From a virus: 55,109 nucleotides of DNA. Below the pieces are notes generated by a model. The model did no database searches. It saw nothing but the letters and a program-made list of their open reading frames with translations, and had not been told where the DNA came from. The translations under genes were made by a program, and so were the position numbers. The stretch covers positions 1 through 55,109 of the IMG/VR virus record IMGVR_UViG_3300027782_000109. One strand, 5' to 3'. Positions 33,371 to 43,075 of the stretch are shown here, in pieces (positions within the stretch are counted from its first letter, which is position 1; the number at the start of each line of letters is the position of its first letter).

Positions 33371-36300
33371 TGTTTGAGGACAAAGACTTACAAAATTTCT
33401 TAGAAACATCTTCAACAATAAGAAATAAGTCAATCATAACTGCTGAATGGAATATGAATATTCCAACTAATATTAAGCATATAGGAAACTATCGATATAG
33501 ACCTACACAGTCTGGATCTGTATACTCTTCTTTGCCTAGTAGTTTTGATGTTAATGATGCTGGAAATTTTTATACAGGAGCAACCGATGCAGATATTATT
33601 ATAGATGGAGAGTTTGATAACAATGATATTCCAACAACATTTTTAACTAAGAAAGAAAAATTGCAAACTCTTTATTCTTTAGAAGATTGCTTTGGTCAGT
33701 TTAGACCAAGATCGGGAATCAATAAAGCAGTCTTCTTTGAAAAAGGAAAATTACATCACCCAAACTTATTTATGGCAGATAGACCTAGATACTACATGCC
33801 AGACAAAAATGACAAGTTTAAGTACTGGACATCATACAGAACAGAATCTGGAGAGGAGTACGGGGTAGCGTCAAAAGTTCGTGATTCTCAGTATTCAATA
33901 GAAGATGCCTGCCCATTCATTGTATATAAAAAAAAGATTCCAACAAATAGAGTGGTTGTAAAAATGCAAACACATACTGGAACTGAAAATCTTGGACCAT
34001 TCTCTTCATCAACTGGTGCATATGCAGATCCATTTTATGGAGAACTAAATCAAAAGACTCCAAGCAAGTGGAAGATTCAGTTCTTAAGAGATGGTAATTG
34101 GGAAAACGTTGTATCTTTTAACCCAGCAGTAACAAGAAGAGACGGAACTCCTATCATTAAGAGCGACGGATATGTTGAAATTGCTTACGGATTAATCGTC
34201 CCAGAAGAGTGGAGATCAAATTTTGTTATTGCAGAAACATATACAAGTATTTCATTGCTTCCAGAACAGTCAGTAATTGGTTATGCTTATTTAATTAAAC
34301 CAAATAAAGACGAACTAGGCGCTTACCATATTTGGGACGGTACACAGTATGTGGTAAAAATACCAACATACGGGTGGTACATACAAGATGAGACAGTAGA
34401 TAGATTAACTAACTTTGTAACAGATGCAACGTCTCCAGATGTATTTGTAAAAACACTTGACAAGAAAGAACAGTTTAGAGAGTTTGAGTATATAAGCGGG
34501 GTAAGACTTGTAGTAGAAACTATGAACACGAAAGACGCTACATTTGATCTTATTGAAATCTCTCCAAGACTTGTGATGAATGTTTCTGATAAAACAATTG
34601 ACTACTCTATTAATAAGAGTGCATCAGACCTAGGACTTTCTGGTTTGCCAGTAGGACAACTAATTGCTTCTAATGGAAGCATAACTCTTTTTGATCATGA
34701 TCAAGCATTTAATACTAATAACAAAAATAGTATCATTGCTAAATATATTTCAAGGCATGTTCAGTTTAAATTTTATGAGGTAATTGTTGATGTTGCTGGA
34801 TGGGACTACTATGTTCCGATAAAAGCATTGTACTCAGATGCGTTTCCAAAACAAGACTTAATGTCAAAGCATGTGTCTATATCATTAAGAGATATGTATT
34901 GGTATTTAGAATCACTAACTGCTCCAGAGATATTGATGACTGAGGTTTCTGTTAGTTCTGCAGTTTCTTTGCTACTAGACCACATAGGGTTTTCTAACTA
35001 TACGTTTAGAAGAGTTGCAAATGAAAAAGAAATTATCATTCCATACTTTTTTGTTGGGCCAAACACTAGCGTTGCACAGGTTCTTCAAGACTTGGCAGTT
35101 TCAACTCAGACAGCAATGTTCTTTGATGAGTACAATAACTTTGTTATGATGAGTAAAAATTATATAATGCCAACAATAGAAGAAAGACCGACAACTTTTG
35201 ATCTTAAGGGTACAAAAGATTTTGTAGAAGATAGGGAAGTAAAAAACAAAACAAATAAGCCAAAGTTAGCAAATGTTATTTCTGTATCAACCCAGGATAG
35301 TGCGGTATATAATGATGGCGCAATTAATTACAGCACAAGATACATTCAAAGATCTATAGGATCATTAAGACAGGCAAGCCTTGTAGATGATGAAAGATAC
35401 TACACATACAAACCAGCACTGTTATGGGAAGTTTCTGGTACACAAAATACCAAGTCAATAAATAATGAAGTGGCAACTCAATCTGCCTATGTGCTCAGCG
35501 CTATTCCTCTTAACTCGGATCTAACTGCTTCTGTACCAGAAGTAAAAAACAACATTGTGATTAATAATACATTTAGCCTTGGTGAAGCAGCCTACTGGAT
35601 TACAAGATATAACGGATACTTCTATTCACAAGGAGAGATTATTAAGTATGATGCAGTTCAATATAATGTTTCTGGGTTTGGAAATGTATGGATAACATCA
35701 ACTGAAGATTATCAAAACTATTTTGCAAAACTTCCCTTTAATGGAAAAATATATCCTACAGGTTTGGTTAGAATATACTCTGAGCCAAAGTATTTTGAAA
35801 AAGATGGCGTTGTTAAATTACAAAATGGAGACGTTCAAAAGCATGGCCGTGGACAGTTTGGAACTGAAGTTGTTGCACACTCTGCTGGAATATCTGACTA
35901 CTGGAAATCTGACGATAACATTAAAGGATGTTCAATGTTCTCAGAATTCTTATTTGATCAAGACTTAGAGTCAGTAAGTATAGAAGTGACAATACCACCA
36001 GGAGCAACACAGGAAGAAATAAATTTTCTAAAGACTGCTGGTAAGATTACTCCAGAGGGATATTCTTCAGATGCAATCGCAAAGACAGCATCAAGAAGCG
36101 GAATTATAAAAAACTTTATGTCAACATCCTTTATTGGAGAAATTGCTACAGCAACTAAATCACAAACTGGAACACTGCAGTCTTCAGCATTATCATTAAC
36201 TGGACCAAACTTTACAACTAAGCAAAAACCAAGAGACTTTATTTCATATGTACATAAAAACTTAAAAGATAAAAAGTACAAGCATTTCGGAACAAGAATG

Positions 36301-37701
36301 AGAATTGTTGGAAAGATTGAAAACAATGAAGACAGAGGTCAAACATCTAATGGTTCCTCAACATTTTATGTTGTTAATGGTAGCACCCCAGATAAAAATA
36401 TTAATATTTCTGGAGGATCTGGCGGTCTTGCCTTTATGCTTAACCCAACAACAAATGTTGGATATTACTTTGAAATAGCAGCGCTAGGAATAGGAAATCT
36501 TTCTGAAGAAGAAAGGCAGGGCGTTAGCAATGTTTTCTTTTATAAGATAAAGTCTAATAATGGAACTGCAATCCCAGTACCTATTTGGCAAGGCCTTGGA
36601 GAAATCACTGTGGATGATGGTAAGTTTACTGGTCAGGCAAGAATAGTCGCTGAAGAAAATGCAACGGTATATGATTTAGCAGCAGAGTATGAAGATATTG
36701 GAAGTACAAGAAGATTCTATCTGTATCTAAATGGCCAACTAATTAAGACAATAGACGACACAGATCCTCTACCAGCGTACTCAGACGTTGCACTATTTAC
36801 ACGAGGATCTTCAAGAATTATGTTTGAAAATGTCTATGCATTGTGCAATAACTATTCTCAGAATACAACATTTTCTTTAGGTGCCCCAGTCAACTCTGTA
36901 TTCGGAGACTCAGACATAAACGCTAATGAGTCTTTTAGAAAATACTCTATTAGTGGATTAATTCAAAATACATACTTGGCAGGCATAGGAAATTCAGAAG
37001 CACCAAAATACAACATATACTTTGAGGAGTTTGGTAGCATAATGAGAGAGGCAGCCACTTTTAATTTTAAATATGATAAAGCCTTTCCAGCACTAACTGC
37101 AAAGATTTCTCCAACATTTAATAAGATAAAGGGATATGTTGTTTCTGGATTTAGAGCAGGATCCTATGGAGCAGAGTTTATGGTATTTAATGCAACAGAT
37201 ACAGCAATTAGTTTGGACGAGACAACTGGTAACTATTTAAGAGTTCAAGGAATAACATTTACACAGCAATCTGATAATAGATTAACCGTTGATGACTATT
37301 ATAATAAAAACACACTTACTTCAAATCCCCAGTTTGTTGGAGAAACTTTAATATCAAACCCATATAAGTTTAAGCAAGACTATCAAGACATAAAGTTAAG
37401 CAGAATGACATACGGTAAAAAAGATTTTTCATTAGATACTCCATACATTCAGTCTTATGATGAGGCAAACAGTTTAATGAAATGGCTTATTGAAAAAATA
37501 GCAAAGCCAAGAAGATCTGTTGGTGTTAAGGTGTTTGCAATACCAACCTTACAACTGGGAGACATTGTGACCCTTGACTATGAAGAAAACGGAGTATCTA
37601 TGGCATCCCCTTCATCAAGCAGGTTTGTAATCTATAACATTGATTATTCCAAGAGTGTAGATGGACCAGATATGACATTATTTTTAAGTGAGGTGGTCTG
37701 A
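33370..37701 (+). CDS. Large tail-tip protein (tail hub/minor tail protein) with LamG-like region
   Basis: This gene encodes 1443 residues from ATG 33370, which overlaps the preceding TAA and follows AGAGGTAT. An upstream non-ATG start would overlap the preceding gene further. The N-terminal 500 residues contain tail-hub-like beta segments and a Tyr/Pro-rich part (RPRYYMPD, GWDYYVPIKALY). Residues of about 970-1160 look like a LamG/concanavalin sandwich (GGLAFMLNPTTNVGYYFEI, FYLYLNGQLIKTI). The C-terminus (PTLQLGDIVTLDYEENG, SRFVIYNIDYS) resembles the terminal domain of actinophage minor tail proteins. It is likely part of the cell-contact structure. Confidence 0.7.
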   Translation: MFEDKDLQNFLETSSTIRNKSIITAEWNMNIPTNIKHIGNYRYRPTQSGSVYSSLPSSFDVNDAGNFYTGATDADIIIDGEFDNNDIPTTFLTKKEKLQTLYSLEDCFGQFRPRSGINKAVFFEKGKLHHPNLFMADRPRYYMPDKNDKFKYWTSYRTESGEEYGVASKVRDSQYSIEDACPFIVYKKKIPTNRVVVKMQTHTGTENLGPFSSSTGAYADPFYGELNQKTPSKWKIQFLRDGNWENVVSFNPAVTRRDGTPIIKSDGYVEIAYGLIVPEEWRSNFVIAETYTSISLLPEQSVIGYAYLIKPNKDELGAYHIWDGTQYVVKIPTYGWYIQDETVDRLTNFVTDATSPDVFVKTLDKKEQFREFEYISGVRLVVETMNTKDATFDLIEISPRLVMNVSDKTIDYSINKSASDLGLSGLPVGQLIASNGSITLFDHDQAFNTNNKNSIIAKYISRHVQFKFYEVIVDVAGWDYYVPIKALYSDAFPKQDLMSKHVSISLRDMYWYLESLTAPEILMTEVSVSSAVSLLLDHIGFSNYTFRRVANEKEIIIPYFFVGPNTSVAQVLQDLAVSTQTAMFFDEYNNFVMMSKNYIMPTIEERPTTFDLKGTKDFVEDREVKNKTNKPKLANVISVSTQDSAVYNDGAINYSTRYIQRSIGSLRQASLVDDERYYTYKPALLWEVSGTQNTKSINNEVATQSAYVLSAIPLNSDLTASVPEVKNNIVINNTFSLGEAAYWITRYNGYFYSQGEIIKYDAVQYNVSGFGNVWITSTEDYQNYFAKLPFNGKIYPTGLVRIYSEPKYFEKDGVVKLQNGDVQKHGRGQFGTEVVAHSAGISDYWKSDDNIKGCSMFSEFLFDQDLESVSIEVTIPPGATQEEINFLKTAGKITPEGYSSDAIAKTASRSGIIKNFMSTSFIGEIATATKSQTGTLQSSALSLTGPNFTTKQKPRDFISYVHKNLKDKKYKHFGTRMRIVGKIENNEDRGQTSNGSSTFYVVNGSTPDKNINISGGSGGLAFMLNPTTNVGYYFEIAALGIGNLSEEERQGVSNVFFYKIKSNNGTAIPVPIWQGLGEITVDDGKFTGQARIVAEENATVYDLAAEYEDIGSTRRFYLYLNGQLIKTIDDTDPLPAYSDVALFTRGSSRIMFENVYALCNNYSQNTTFSLGAPVNSVFGDSDINANESFRKYSISGLIQNTYLAGIGNSEAPKYNIYFEEFGSIMREAATFNFKYDKAFPALTAKISPTFNKIKGYVVSGFRAGSYGAEFMVFNATDTAISLDETTGNYLRVQGITFTQQSDNRLTVDDYYNKNTLTSNPQFVGETLISNPYKFKQDYQDIKLSRMTYGKKDFSLDTPYIQSYDEANSLMKWLIEKIAKPRRSVGVKVFAIPTLQLGDIVTLDYEENGVSMASPSSSRFVIYNIDYSKSVDGPDMTLFLSEVV

Positions 37702-38339
37702 TGAGATACCTAGGACTCATGACAGATGGCGGTGGAGAAACTGTATCACCAAACACTACGGCCTCACTTCCAGTGCCAAATGCTACGGCCTCACTTCCAT
37801 TGGTAGACAATGCAGCATCTCAAAGTGCTTCATTAAAGTCAACTGTTAATGCCATAAAGATTGCAACCCCTGACTTAATAATAAGAGATTCAGAGGTTAT
37901 GTCTATTGAAATAATGACAGACCTAATATTTGAAGATATTGGTGGTCAAGAACTTGCAACAATATCCAGACACGACCTGGTCAATGGTCAAAAAGTAGTC
38001 TATGCCCCTATTAAAAATTTAACAGATCTTTATCTACAGTACAACCCAAATAATATTTTAAGACTACAGCAGTCTGACTCATTCTTTAAGTCTTTGTCTA
38101 TTGCAATAATGGACCACCTTCCAGTTTGTGGAAATGGTTATGACATAATTGAGAACCCTCTTGAGCCAGATAAAAACAAATGGACAAAGGTTCCAAACTG
38201 TAAGTCTATATATATTGATCCCATAAGCGGAGACCTAGTGATAAACCTTATAAACCTAAAAGATGGGGTTCAGGCAGAGGTTCAGTTATTGACAAGTGGA
38301 GAAATTTATGATGCTACAATATATAATGGAGGAAATTAA
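37701..38339 (+). CDS. Tail/baseplate-associated protein, function unknown
   Basis: This gene encodes 212 residues with a TGATG start overlap. The first 45 residues hold a small duplicated segment (TASLPVPNA then TASLPL), caused by an exact 17-base direct repeat in the DNA near 37755 and 37782. The rest is alpha/beta with IMTDLIFEDIGGQELATISRHD and a segment PVCGNGYDIIENP. I recall similar proteins in actinophage tail operons but no known function. GGAGG near its end serves the next gene. Confidence 0.6.
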   Translation: MRYLGLMTDGGGETVSPNTTASLPVPNATASLPLVDNAASQSASLKSTVNAIKIATPDLIIRDSEVMSIEIMTDLIFEDIGGQELATISRHDLVNGQKVVYAPIKNLTDLYLQYNPNNILRLQQSDSFFKSLSIAIMDHLPVCGNGYDIIENPLEPDKNKWTKVPNCKSIYIDPISGDLVINLINLKDGVQAEVQLLTSGEIYDATIYNGGN

Positions 38340-39698
38340 ATGATAACAAACACAGGGAAAAATATTCTAGCCAAGTATCTTGTTGGTCAAACACCATCAT
38401 ATGCTTCTCATATTGCTGTTGGGTGTGGTCCAAAGCCACTAACACAAGATGGAACTCTTCCAGATTTTTCAGATAAAAAGTCACTTGACTTTGAAATGTT
38501 TCGTGTGCCTATAATCTCAAGAGGCTTTGTGGATGAGTCTGGGGTATCAAAAGTAGTACTGACAGCAGAACTTCCAACACAAGAACGATATGAAATTACA
38601 GAGGTAGGTTTATTCTCCGCTGCATCAAACCCTGCTGCAGGAGCATTTGATAGTAAAAACATTTACTCATTTTCTGATTCTGAATCCTGGAAATATTCTT
38701 CTCAGGGTAAAGAGATACCAGTCATATATTCACCACTAGATGATAGACTTGTCAATATTACTGGAGCAGTAGCATCTGGAGTAAACGTAACATATACAAC
38801 GGACGCAGCCCATGGGTTTTCCGCTAACAACAACACCAGGGTTTCTATTTCTGGAATTTCTCCAAGCAGTTTTAATCTTACAGATAAAGAGATTGTGTCT
38901 GTTCCATCCCCAACAACCTTTACATTAGTGGCAGACGCTGCAGTTGTTGGTACATTTAAATCTGCTGGGTATTTAATTAATGATGTTGATACAAACATTA
39001 TCAATCAGATATATCCAGTTTTTCAAACAAATGCAGACAATAAAATTTTTACTAATGAAAACAGAGTAGATAGACATGAAAGATGTAGATTCTTAAATAA
39101 CATTCTTATAATGTCAGGTAACACATCTACAATATCTGTAGAATCTGACGACCATCTACTTGCAGCAACTGGATCAGAGTTTGTACAGTTAAACGGAACG
39201 ACAGTAGATTTTAGCAAAAACTCTCCAGCAGATGAACTTAGATTGGCATTTTCTGTGGTCAATAAGGTTGGTAACGCACAAACACTACCAACATCTGTTA
39301 GAATTATTGTTGAGTTTTCTTCTACTGGTACATTTAAAACTGGTAAGTGGGCACTTTTTGAAGCAGTCGTGACTAGTGCAGACAATGATTTTTCAACAAA
39401 TAGGTATTTGGTTGTATCAAAGCAACTTCAAGAACTTCAGAAGAGTGCAGACTTCTCGTGGGCAGAAATAAATACTGCTAGAATTTATGTTTCTGTTACA
39501 AAGGATGGAAACAATACTCCAACATCTGACTTTTATGTTTGCTTGGATGGATTTAGGCTTGAGAATATTAACTCAACAAACTCTGTTTACGGTTTAACTG
39601 GATACTCTGTAATGAGAACTCCAAATGCAAAAACAATTATTAAGTCAGCAAATACAACAAACTATATTGAGTTCAGATTTGGTTTGGATGTGTTATAG
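38340..39698 (+). CDS. Putative baseplate or tail-fibre protein
   Basis: This gene encodes 452 residues. It begins MITNTGKNILAKYLVGQTPSYASHIAVGCG, a type of start found in phage tail-tip and fibre-attachment proteins. Residues of about 140-200 form a short beta domain with TTDAAHGFSANNN and TFTLVAD, and the C-terminal half is a beta-rich sandwich (LRLAFSVVNKVGNAQ, IIVEFSSTGTFKTG). GGAGG lies 8 bases upstream of the ATG. It is coupled to the next gene, whose GTG overlaps its stop codon. The position within the baseplate is not determined. Confidence 0.6.
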   Translation: MITNTGKNILAKYLVGQTPSYASHIAVGCGPKPLTQDGTLPDFSDKKSLDFEMFRVPIISRGFVDESGVSKVVLTAELPTQERYEITEVGLFSAASNPAAGAFDSKNIYSFSDSESWKYSSQGKEIPVIYSPLDDRLVNITGAVASGVNVTYTTDAAHGFSANNNTRVSISGISPSSFNLTDKEIVSVPSPTTFTLVADAAVVGTFKSAGYLINDVDTNIINQIYPVFQTNADNKIFTNENRVDRHERCRFLNNILIMSGNTSTISVESDDHLLAATGSEFVQLNGTTVDFSKNSPADELRLAFSVVNKVGNAQTLPTSVRIIVEFSSTGTFKTGKWALFEAVVTSADNDFSTNRYLVVSKQLQELQKSADFSWAEINTARIYVSVTKDGNNTPTSDFYVCLDGFRLENINSTNSVYGLTGYSVMRTPNAKTIIKSANTTNYIEFRFGLDVL

Positions 39699-40171
39699 TG
39701 GCAGATGCAGGAATTAAGAATGTTATAGTTAAAAAAGAACTTTTAGGAAAAGTCTCATCAGAAAATGGCAGAGTTATAAGATTTAGGCTTGTTGCAGAAG
39801 ACAAGAATAGAAAGTCTGCTTGGTCGCAGATCTTTATGATTAATGGACAGTTTGTTCAAGTTTTGCCAGGAGATATATCTGTAATTGGAAATTTAGTATT
39901 AGTAAACTGGTCTAATGGTTCAAATCCAGCAGACCAAACAAAGTATGATGTTTTTGTTCAATATGATTCCAGCGCTACATTCACACACATTGGAACACCA
40001 ACTGGCACAAGCCTTTCATTTTTAAAAACTGGCACTCCTCAGACAATAAGGGTATTAGTACAATTAGCATCAACAAAACCACAGGCAATAGTGGGAACTC
40101 CAACAGCAGGCAAAACTATCAAAATTTTTGACTCAGGAATTAGAAACGCAACCACAGGGTCTCTGGTATAA
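39698..40171 (+). CDS. Small tail protein with fibronectin-III-like fold
   Basis: This gene encodes 157 residues starting at GTG, which shares the G of the preceding TAG. Two short beta modules are seen. The second (VLVNWSNGSNPADQTKYDVFVQYD, split by turns, then TSLSFLKT) has the Trp/Tyr spacing of a fibronectin type III domain, common in phage tail-tip proteins that contact the cell surface. A leaderless promoter overlaps its last codons. Confidence 0.6.
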   Translation: MADAGIKNVIVKKELLGKVSSENGRVIRFRLVAEDKNRKSAWSQIFMINGQFVQVLPGDISVIGNLVLVNWSNGSNPADQTKYDVFVQYDSSATFTHIGTPTGTSLSFLKTGTPQTIRVLVQLASTKPQAIVGTPTAGKTIKIFDSGIRNATTGSLV

Positions 40172-40172
40172 T
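40164..40172 (+). promoter_or_regulatory. Extended -10 promoter for a leaderless gene (TGGTATAAT)
   Basis: TG-G-TATAAT at 40164-40172 covers the stop codon of the preceding gene. The hexamer ends six bases before ATG 40179, with no ribosome site between. Confidence 0.65.
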
Positions 40173-40178
40173 TAGAGT

Positions 40179-40622
40179 ATGGCAATATTACCTGTACCAG
40201 AAAGAGGCCAGCCTCTAGACGTAACATATATCTATCAGATTGTTAAGGCTATTAATGATTTATCTTCACAGATTTCTACTTCAACAAACAAATATGTCTC
40301 TGTAGACACAACAACATCAGGTAAGCAAAGCGTAAAGATTTCAGAGGCCCGTATAATCGGTGGATATGTCCAAGTTACAACAAGTACAACACAGATTGCA
40401 GGATCGTCTAAGACGTTCTCTTATGACTTTTCAACAGACTTTAAGTTTGCCCCAATTGTAACAGCGACCCCTATTAACGTAGGAAACACTGATGCTGGAA
40501 AAGATGTCACGGTAACTATAAATAGTATATCAACTTCTAGAGTAGAAGGAACGGTTAAGTTTAATACTGGAGGAGACACAAGCGTTGGGCTTAACTTGAT
40601 AGTAGTTGGAATACCCAACTAA
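40179..40622 (+). CDS. Putative short tail-fibre/appendage protein
   Basis: This gene encodes 147 residues. A short helix (VTYIYQIVKAINDLSSQI) is followed by a beta domain that includes FSYDFSTDFKFAPIVTAT and a final strand set with VGLNLIVVGIPN. The layout (coiled or helical stalk, then a C-terminal sandwich with a FAPIV-type strand) is common in small phage fibre proteins, whose trimers bind receptors. It is the last of the tail genes. It appears leaderless. Confidence 0.55.
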   Translation: MAILPVPERGQPLDVTYIYQIVKAINDLSSQISTSTNKYVSVDTTTSGKQSVKISEARIIGGYVQVTTSTTQIAGSSKTFSYDFSTDFKFAPIVTATPINVGNTDAGKDVTVTINSISTSRVEGTVKFNTGGDTSVGLNLIVVGIPN

Positions 40623-40813
40623 TGATGTCATGTAAAAAGTGCAAAGGAAGAATGTTTCTAGATAGGCAATATACCGAGATTAATCATTTAGAAGTATACT
40701 GTATGAGTTGTGGGTTTAGAGTATTTTTTCATCCACCTAGCCAAACTTTGGAGGGACAATGGTTACTAAAAAGGGAACTATTGAGAGCGAAAAATACAAT
40801 GAGTCACCTGTAA
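40622..40813 (+). CDS. Small zinc-ribbon protein
   Basis: This gene encodes 63 residues. C4/C7 and C27/C30 form two CxxC knuckles (CKKC and CMSC), which define a zinc ribbon. It starts on a TAATG overlap with the fibre gene. Its 3' end overlaps the next gene by 55 bases in another frame. Such proteins bind nucleic acid or protein in other phages, but no specific role is known here. Confidence 0.6.
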   Translation: MMSCKKCKGRMFLDRQYTEINHLEVYCMSCGFRVFFHPPSQTLEGQWLLKRELLRAKNTMSHL

Positions 40814-41301
40814 TACCAGGGAACAAGAAGGTTTGGTTTCTTAATAAAGACTTAGTTAGAATACATCATTACAATCATTCTAATGGAATCATGTCTGTTT
40901 ATAATATTACAAAAGATCAAATTGAAAGTTGTTTAATTAGTGATTTTAAAAATAAAAGAGAACGAGCATATACTGTAGGACAGACTGCTGATTTAGTTAA
41001 TCGTCACAAAAAATATATGCCATCACTAATGAAACGAGGAGTCATTCCATTTCCAACGGGGTCTCAAAAGGGTGGGGCAAGAGGTTTCCAAGTAAGGTCA
41101 TACTACTCAGAATCGCAAGTAAAAGAGATCCGTGATATACTTGCTTCATACCATATTGGCAGACCAAGAAAAGATAAGTTAATTACTAATGATATTACGC
41201 CTAGTAAACAAGAGTTGACACGAAGAATGGGCGATGGTATACTTACATATAGGAAGACAGAAGATGGGAGATTTATTCCAATCTGGAATGAATCTATTTA
41301 G
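40759..41301 (+). CDS. DNA-binding protein, MerR-like helix-turn-helix with AT-hook-like motif
   Basis: This gene encodes 180 residues. A winged helix-turn-helix of MerR type is seen at about 70-125 (AYTVGQTADLVNRHKKYM, then the wing FPTGSQKGGARGFQVRSY). It is followed by HIGRPRKDK near 133-141, which has the GRPRK core of an AT-hook. It would bind AT-rich DNA and is a candidate transcriptional regulator of the phage, perhaps of the switch from early to late genes. GGAGGGA precedes the ATG. It overlaps the end of the zinc-ribbon gene, so the two may be coupled. Confidence 0.7.
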   Translation: MVTKKGTIESEKYNESPVIPGNKKVWFLNKDLVRIHHYNHSNGIMSVYNITKDQIESCLISDFKNKRERAYTVGQTADLVNRHKKYMPSLMKRGVIPFPTGSQKGGARGFQVRSYYSESQVKEIRDILASYHIGRPRKDKLITNDITPSKQELTRRMGDGILTYRKTEDGRFIPIWNESI

Positions 41302-41314
41302 CGAAGGGTATAAA

Positions 41315-41524
41315 ATGGAAAACGAAGAGACAAAAGTATCCGTTACACTAGGATACACGCTTAACCTTGGCAACTTTCAATCACTAAGACTTGATCTTGG
41401 AGTTGTTGATTCAAAGCGCAATGGAGAAAATACAGATCAGGCTTTTGAGCGTGTCTACAAGTTTGTTGAAGATAAACTTACAGATAAGATCAAGGAAGCA
41501 CAAGAAGAGGCTGCCGAAGCATAA
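41315..41524 (+). CDS. Conserved small phage protein
   Basis: This gene encodes 69 residues from ATG 41315; an earlier in-frame start would lie inside the preceding gene. It has a beta-hairpin opening (KVSVTLGYTLNLGNFQSLRLD) and a helical acidic tail. I recall very similar small proteins preceding helicase genes in other actinophages but no function. GAAGGG provides a weak ribosome site, and the stop overlaps the next ATG. Confidence 0.6.
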   Translation: MENEETKVSVTLGYTLNLGNFQSLRLDLGVVDSKRNGENTDQAFERVYKFVEDKLTDKIKEAQEEAAEA

Positions 41525-41850
41525 TGGCAGAGCGCAAAGATCCGTCTGAGCGCAGAGATACTTTTGCACTACTCAGTCGTTATAACAAACTTTATTTGCA
41601 AAGATATGAAAAAGAGTCTGGTTTAAACATGCATGCTGAGCAATGGGCTTCAGGTAATCTTATCAAGTCTTATAAACTTCAGTTATGCTATGATTTACTT
41701 GATTATTATTTTACTGTTTCTGAGTATCCTAATTGGAATGACTTTGCATACAACGCTGGTAAAATTTTTAAGGCAAGGTTAGATAAAGAAAAAGATGATA
41801 AAGAAAGAGCAGAGCGTAGACGAATGGCAAAGGAGTGGCTAAGTGAATAA
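41524..41850 (+). CDS. Hypothetical protein before helicase (possible loader)
   Basis: This gene encodes 108 residues. It is helical, with basic and acidic runs (KDDKERAERRRMAKEWLSE at the end) and an aromatic centre (YDLLDYYFTVSEYPNWNDF). It overlaps the helicase gene by 8 bases, and such small helical proteins next to DnaB-type helicases are sometimes loaders. No ATPase motif is seen, so it would not be a DnaC-type loader. Function remains inference. Confidence 0.55.
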   Translation: MAERKDPSERRDTFALLSRYNKLYLQRYEKESGLNMHAEQWASGNLIKSYKLQLCYDLLDYYFTVSEYPNWNDFAYNAGKIFKARLDKEKDDKERAERRRMAKEWLSE

Positions 41851-43063
41851 TACAGAGTCAAAACTAATTACGGCAGTCCTTAAAGATAAGCAGATGCATG
41901 TTCTTCTTCAAGCCAATGTTGATAATCTTCTAAGAACCCACGGAGATATCTGGGAGTTTATTCGTTTATACTTTGAGGCAAATGCTACATTGCCACCACA
42001 AGAATTAGTTACAGAAAAGTTTAGAGACTTTGAACCAGTAGCAGGGGTTGGAGCAACAAAGCATCATCTTGAAGAACTTCAAGGAGAATATTTAAATGAT
42101 AGTCTAAAAGATATTCTTAGATCCGCAGCAACAAATGTACAAAACAACCAAGGCAGTATTGCCCTAAACGATCTTATTACAAAGACCTCAGAGTTAAAAA
42201 AGAACACCGCTGCTATTCGTGATATTGATGTCACAGACCTAGAGTCTGCAGTTGCTTACTTTGAAAATGTAAAGAAGCAACAGGCCCTAGGACATATTGG
42301 CATCAAGACTGGCTTGCCAGGATTTGATAACTACTTGCCATCTGGAATTATGCCAGGGCAGTTAGGAGTCTTCTTGGCATACCCAGGTATAGGAAAGTCT
42401 TGGTTAGCCCTGTACTTCGCTGTGCAGGCCTGGAAGCAGGGTAAGACACCCCTTGTAATATCCCTTGAGATGTCAGAGACAGAAGTAAGAAACCGTGTAT
42501 TTACTATTATGGGCGAAGGTCGCTGGTCACATAGAAAGATTAGCAATGGCGAGATTGAGATTGACATGCTAAAGGAATGGCATGCAAAGAATCTTGCAGG
42601 CAAGCCAGAGTTTCACATCATATCAAACGATCAAGGTGGAGAGATCAACCCTTCTGTTCTTCGTGGAAAAATTGATCAGTATAAGCCAGACTTTGTAATC
42701 GTTGACTACCTTCAGTTAATGGCTCCTAATCAGAAGTCAGATAATGAAACGGTACGAATGAAGAACCTTTCAAGAGAACTTAAACTAATGGCTATTGGTG
42801 AAGAAGTTCCTATTATTGCTATATCATCTGCAACACCAGATGACGTTAACGACCTCTCTACTGTACCTACACTGGGTCAAACAGCATGGTCTAGACAGAT
42901 TGCCTACGATGCTGACTGGGTACTTGCTCTAGGGCGTGGAACCAATAGCGATATTATTGAATGTGCCTTTAGAAAGAACCGTAATGGATTTATGGGAGAC
43001 TTCCTAGTTCAGTGCGATTTTGACAAGGGATACTATAGATACAAAGACTTTGAAGATAAGTAG
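41843..43063 (+). CDS. DnaB-like replicative helicase
   Basis: This gene encodes 406 residues. The C-terminal RecA-type ATPase has a Walker A motif at 180-186 (YPGIGKS), the catalytic Glu at 209 (SLEMSE) and a Walker B at 284-288 (FVIVD, followed by YLQLM). The N-terminal 130 residues form a small helical domain with no nuclease or primase motifs. The protein forms a hexamer that unwinds DNA ahead of the phage polymerase. The primase, SSB and DnaE genes follow, so the replisome genes are grouped. Confidence 0.92.
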   Translation: MNNTESKLITAVLKDKQMHVLLQANVDNLLRTHGDIWEFIRLYFEANATLPPQELVTEKFRDFEPVAGVGATKHHLEELQGEYLNDSLKDILRSAATNVQNNQGSIALNDLITKTSELKKNTAAIRDIDVTDLESAVAYFENVKKQQALGHIGIKTGLPGFDNYLPSGIMPGQLGVFLAYPGIGKSWLALYFAVQAWKQGKTPLVISLEMSETEVRNRVFTIMGEGRWSHRKISNGEIEIDMLKEWHAKNLAGKPEFHIISNDQGGEINPSVLRGKIDQYKPDFVIVDYLQLMAPNQKSDNETVRMKNLSRELKLMAIGEEVPIIAISSATPDDVNDLSTVPTLGQTAWSRQIAYDADWVLALGRGTNSDIIECAFRKNRNGFMGDFLVQCDFDKGYYRYKDFEDK

Positions 43064-43064
43064 T

Positions 43065-43070
43065 TATAAT
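43065..43070 (+). promoter_or_regulatory. -10 box (TATAAT) before gene at 43076
   Basis: TATAAT at 43065-43070 follows the helicase stop codon and lies five bases upstream of ATG 43076. The TG extension is missing (AGT instead). No ribosome site is present, which fits a leaderless start. Confidence 0.5.
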
Positions 43071-43075
43071 ATGAT

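Noticed and set aside
37755-37800. A 17-base direct repeat as an attachment site or small mobile element.
   Set aside because: It is a simple in-frame internal duplication (TASLP repeated) within one coding region, with no element between the copies.
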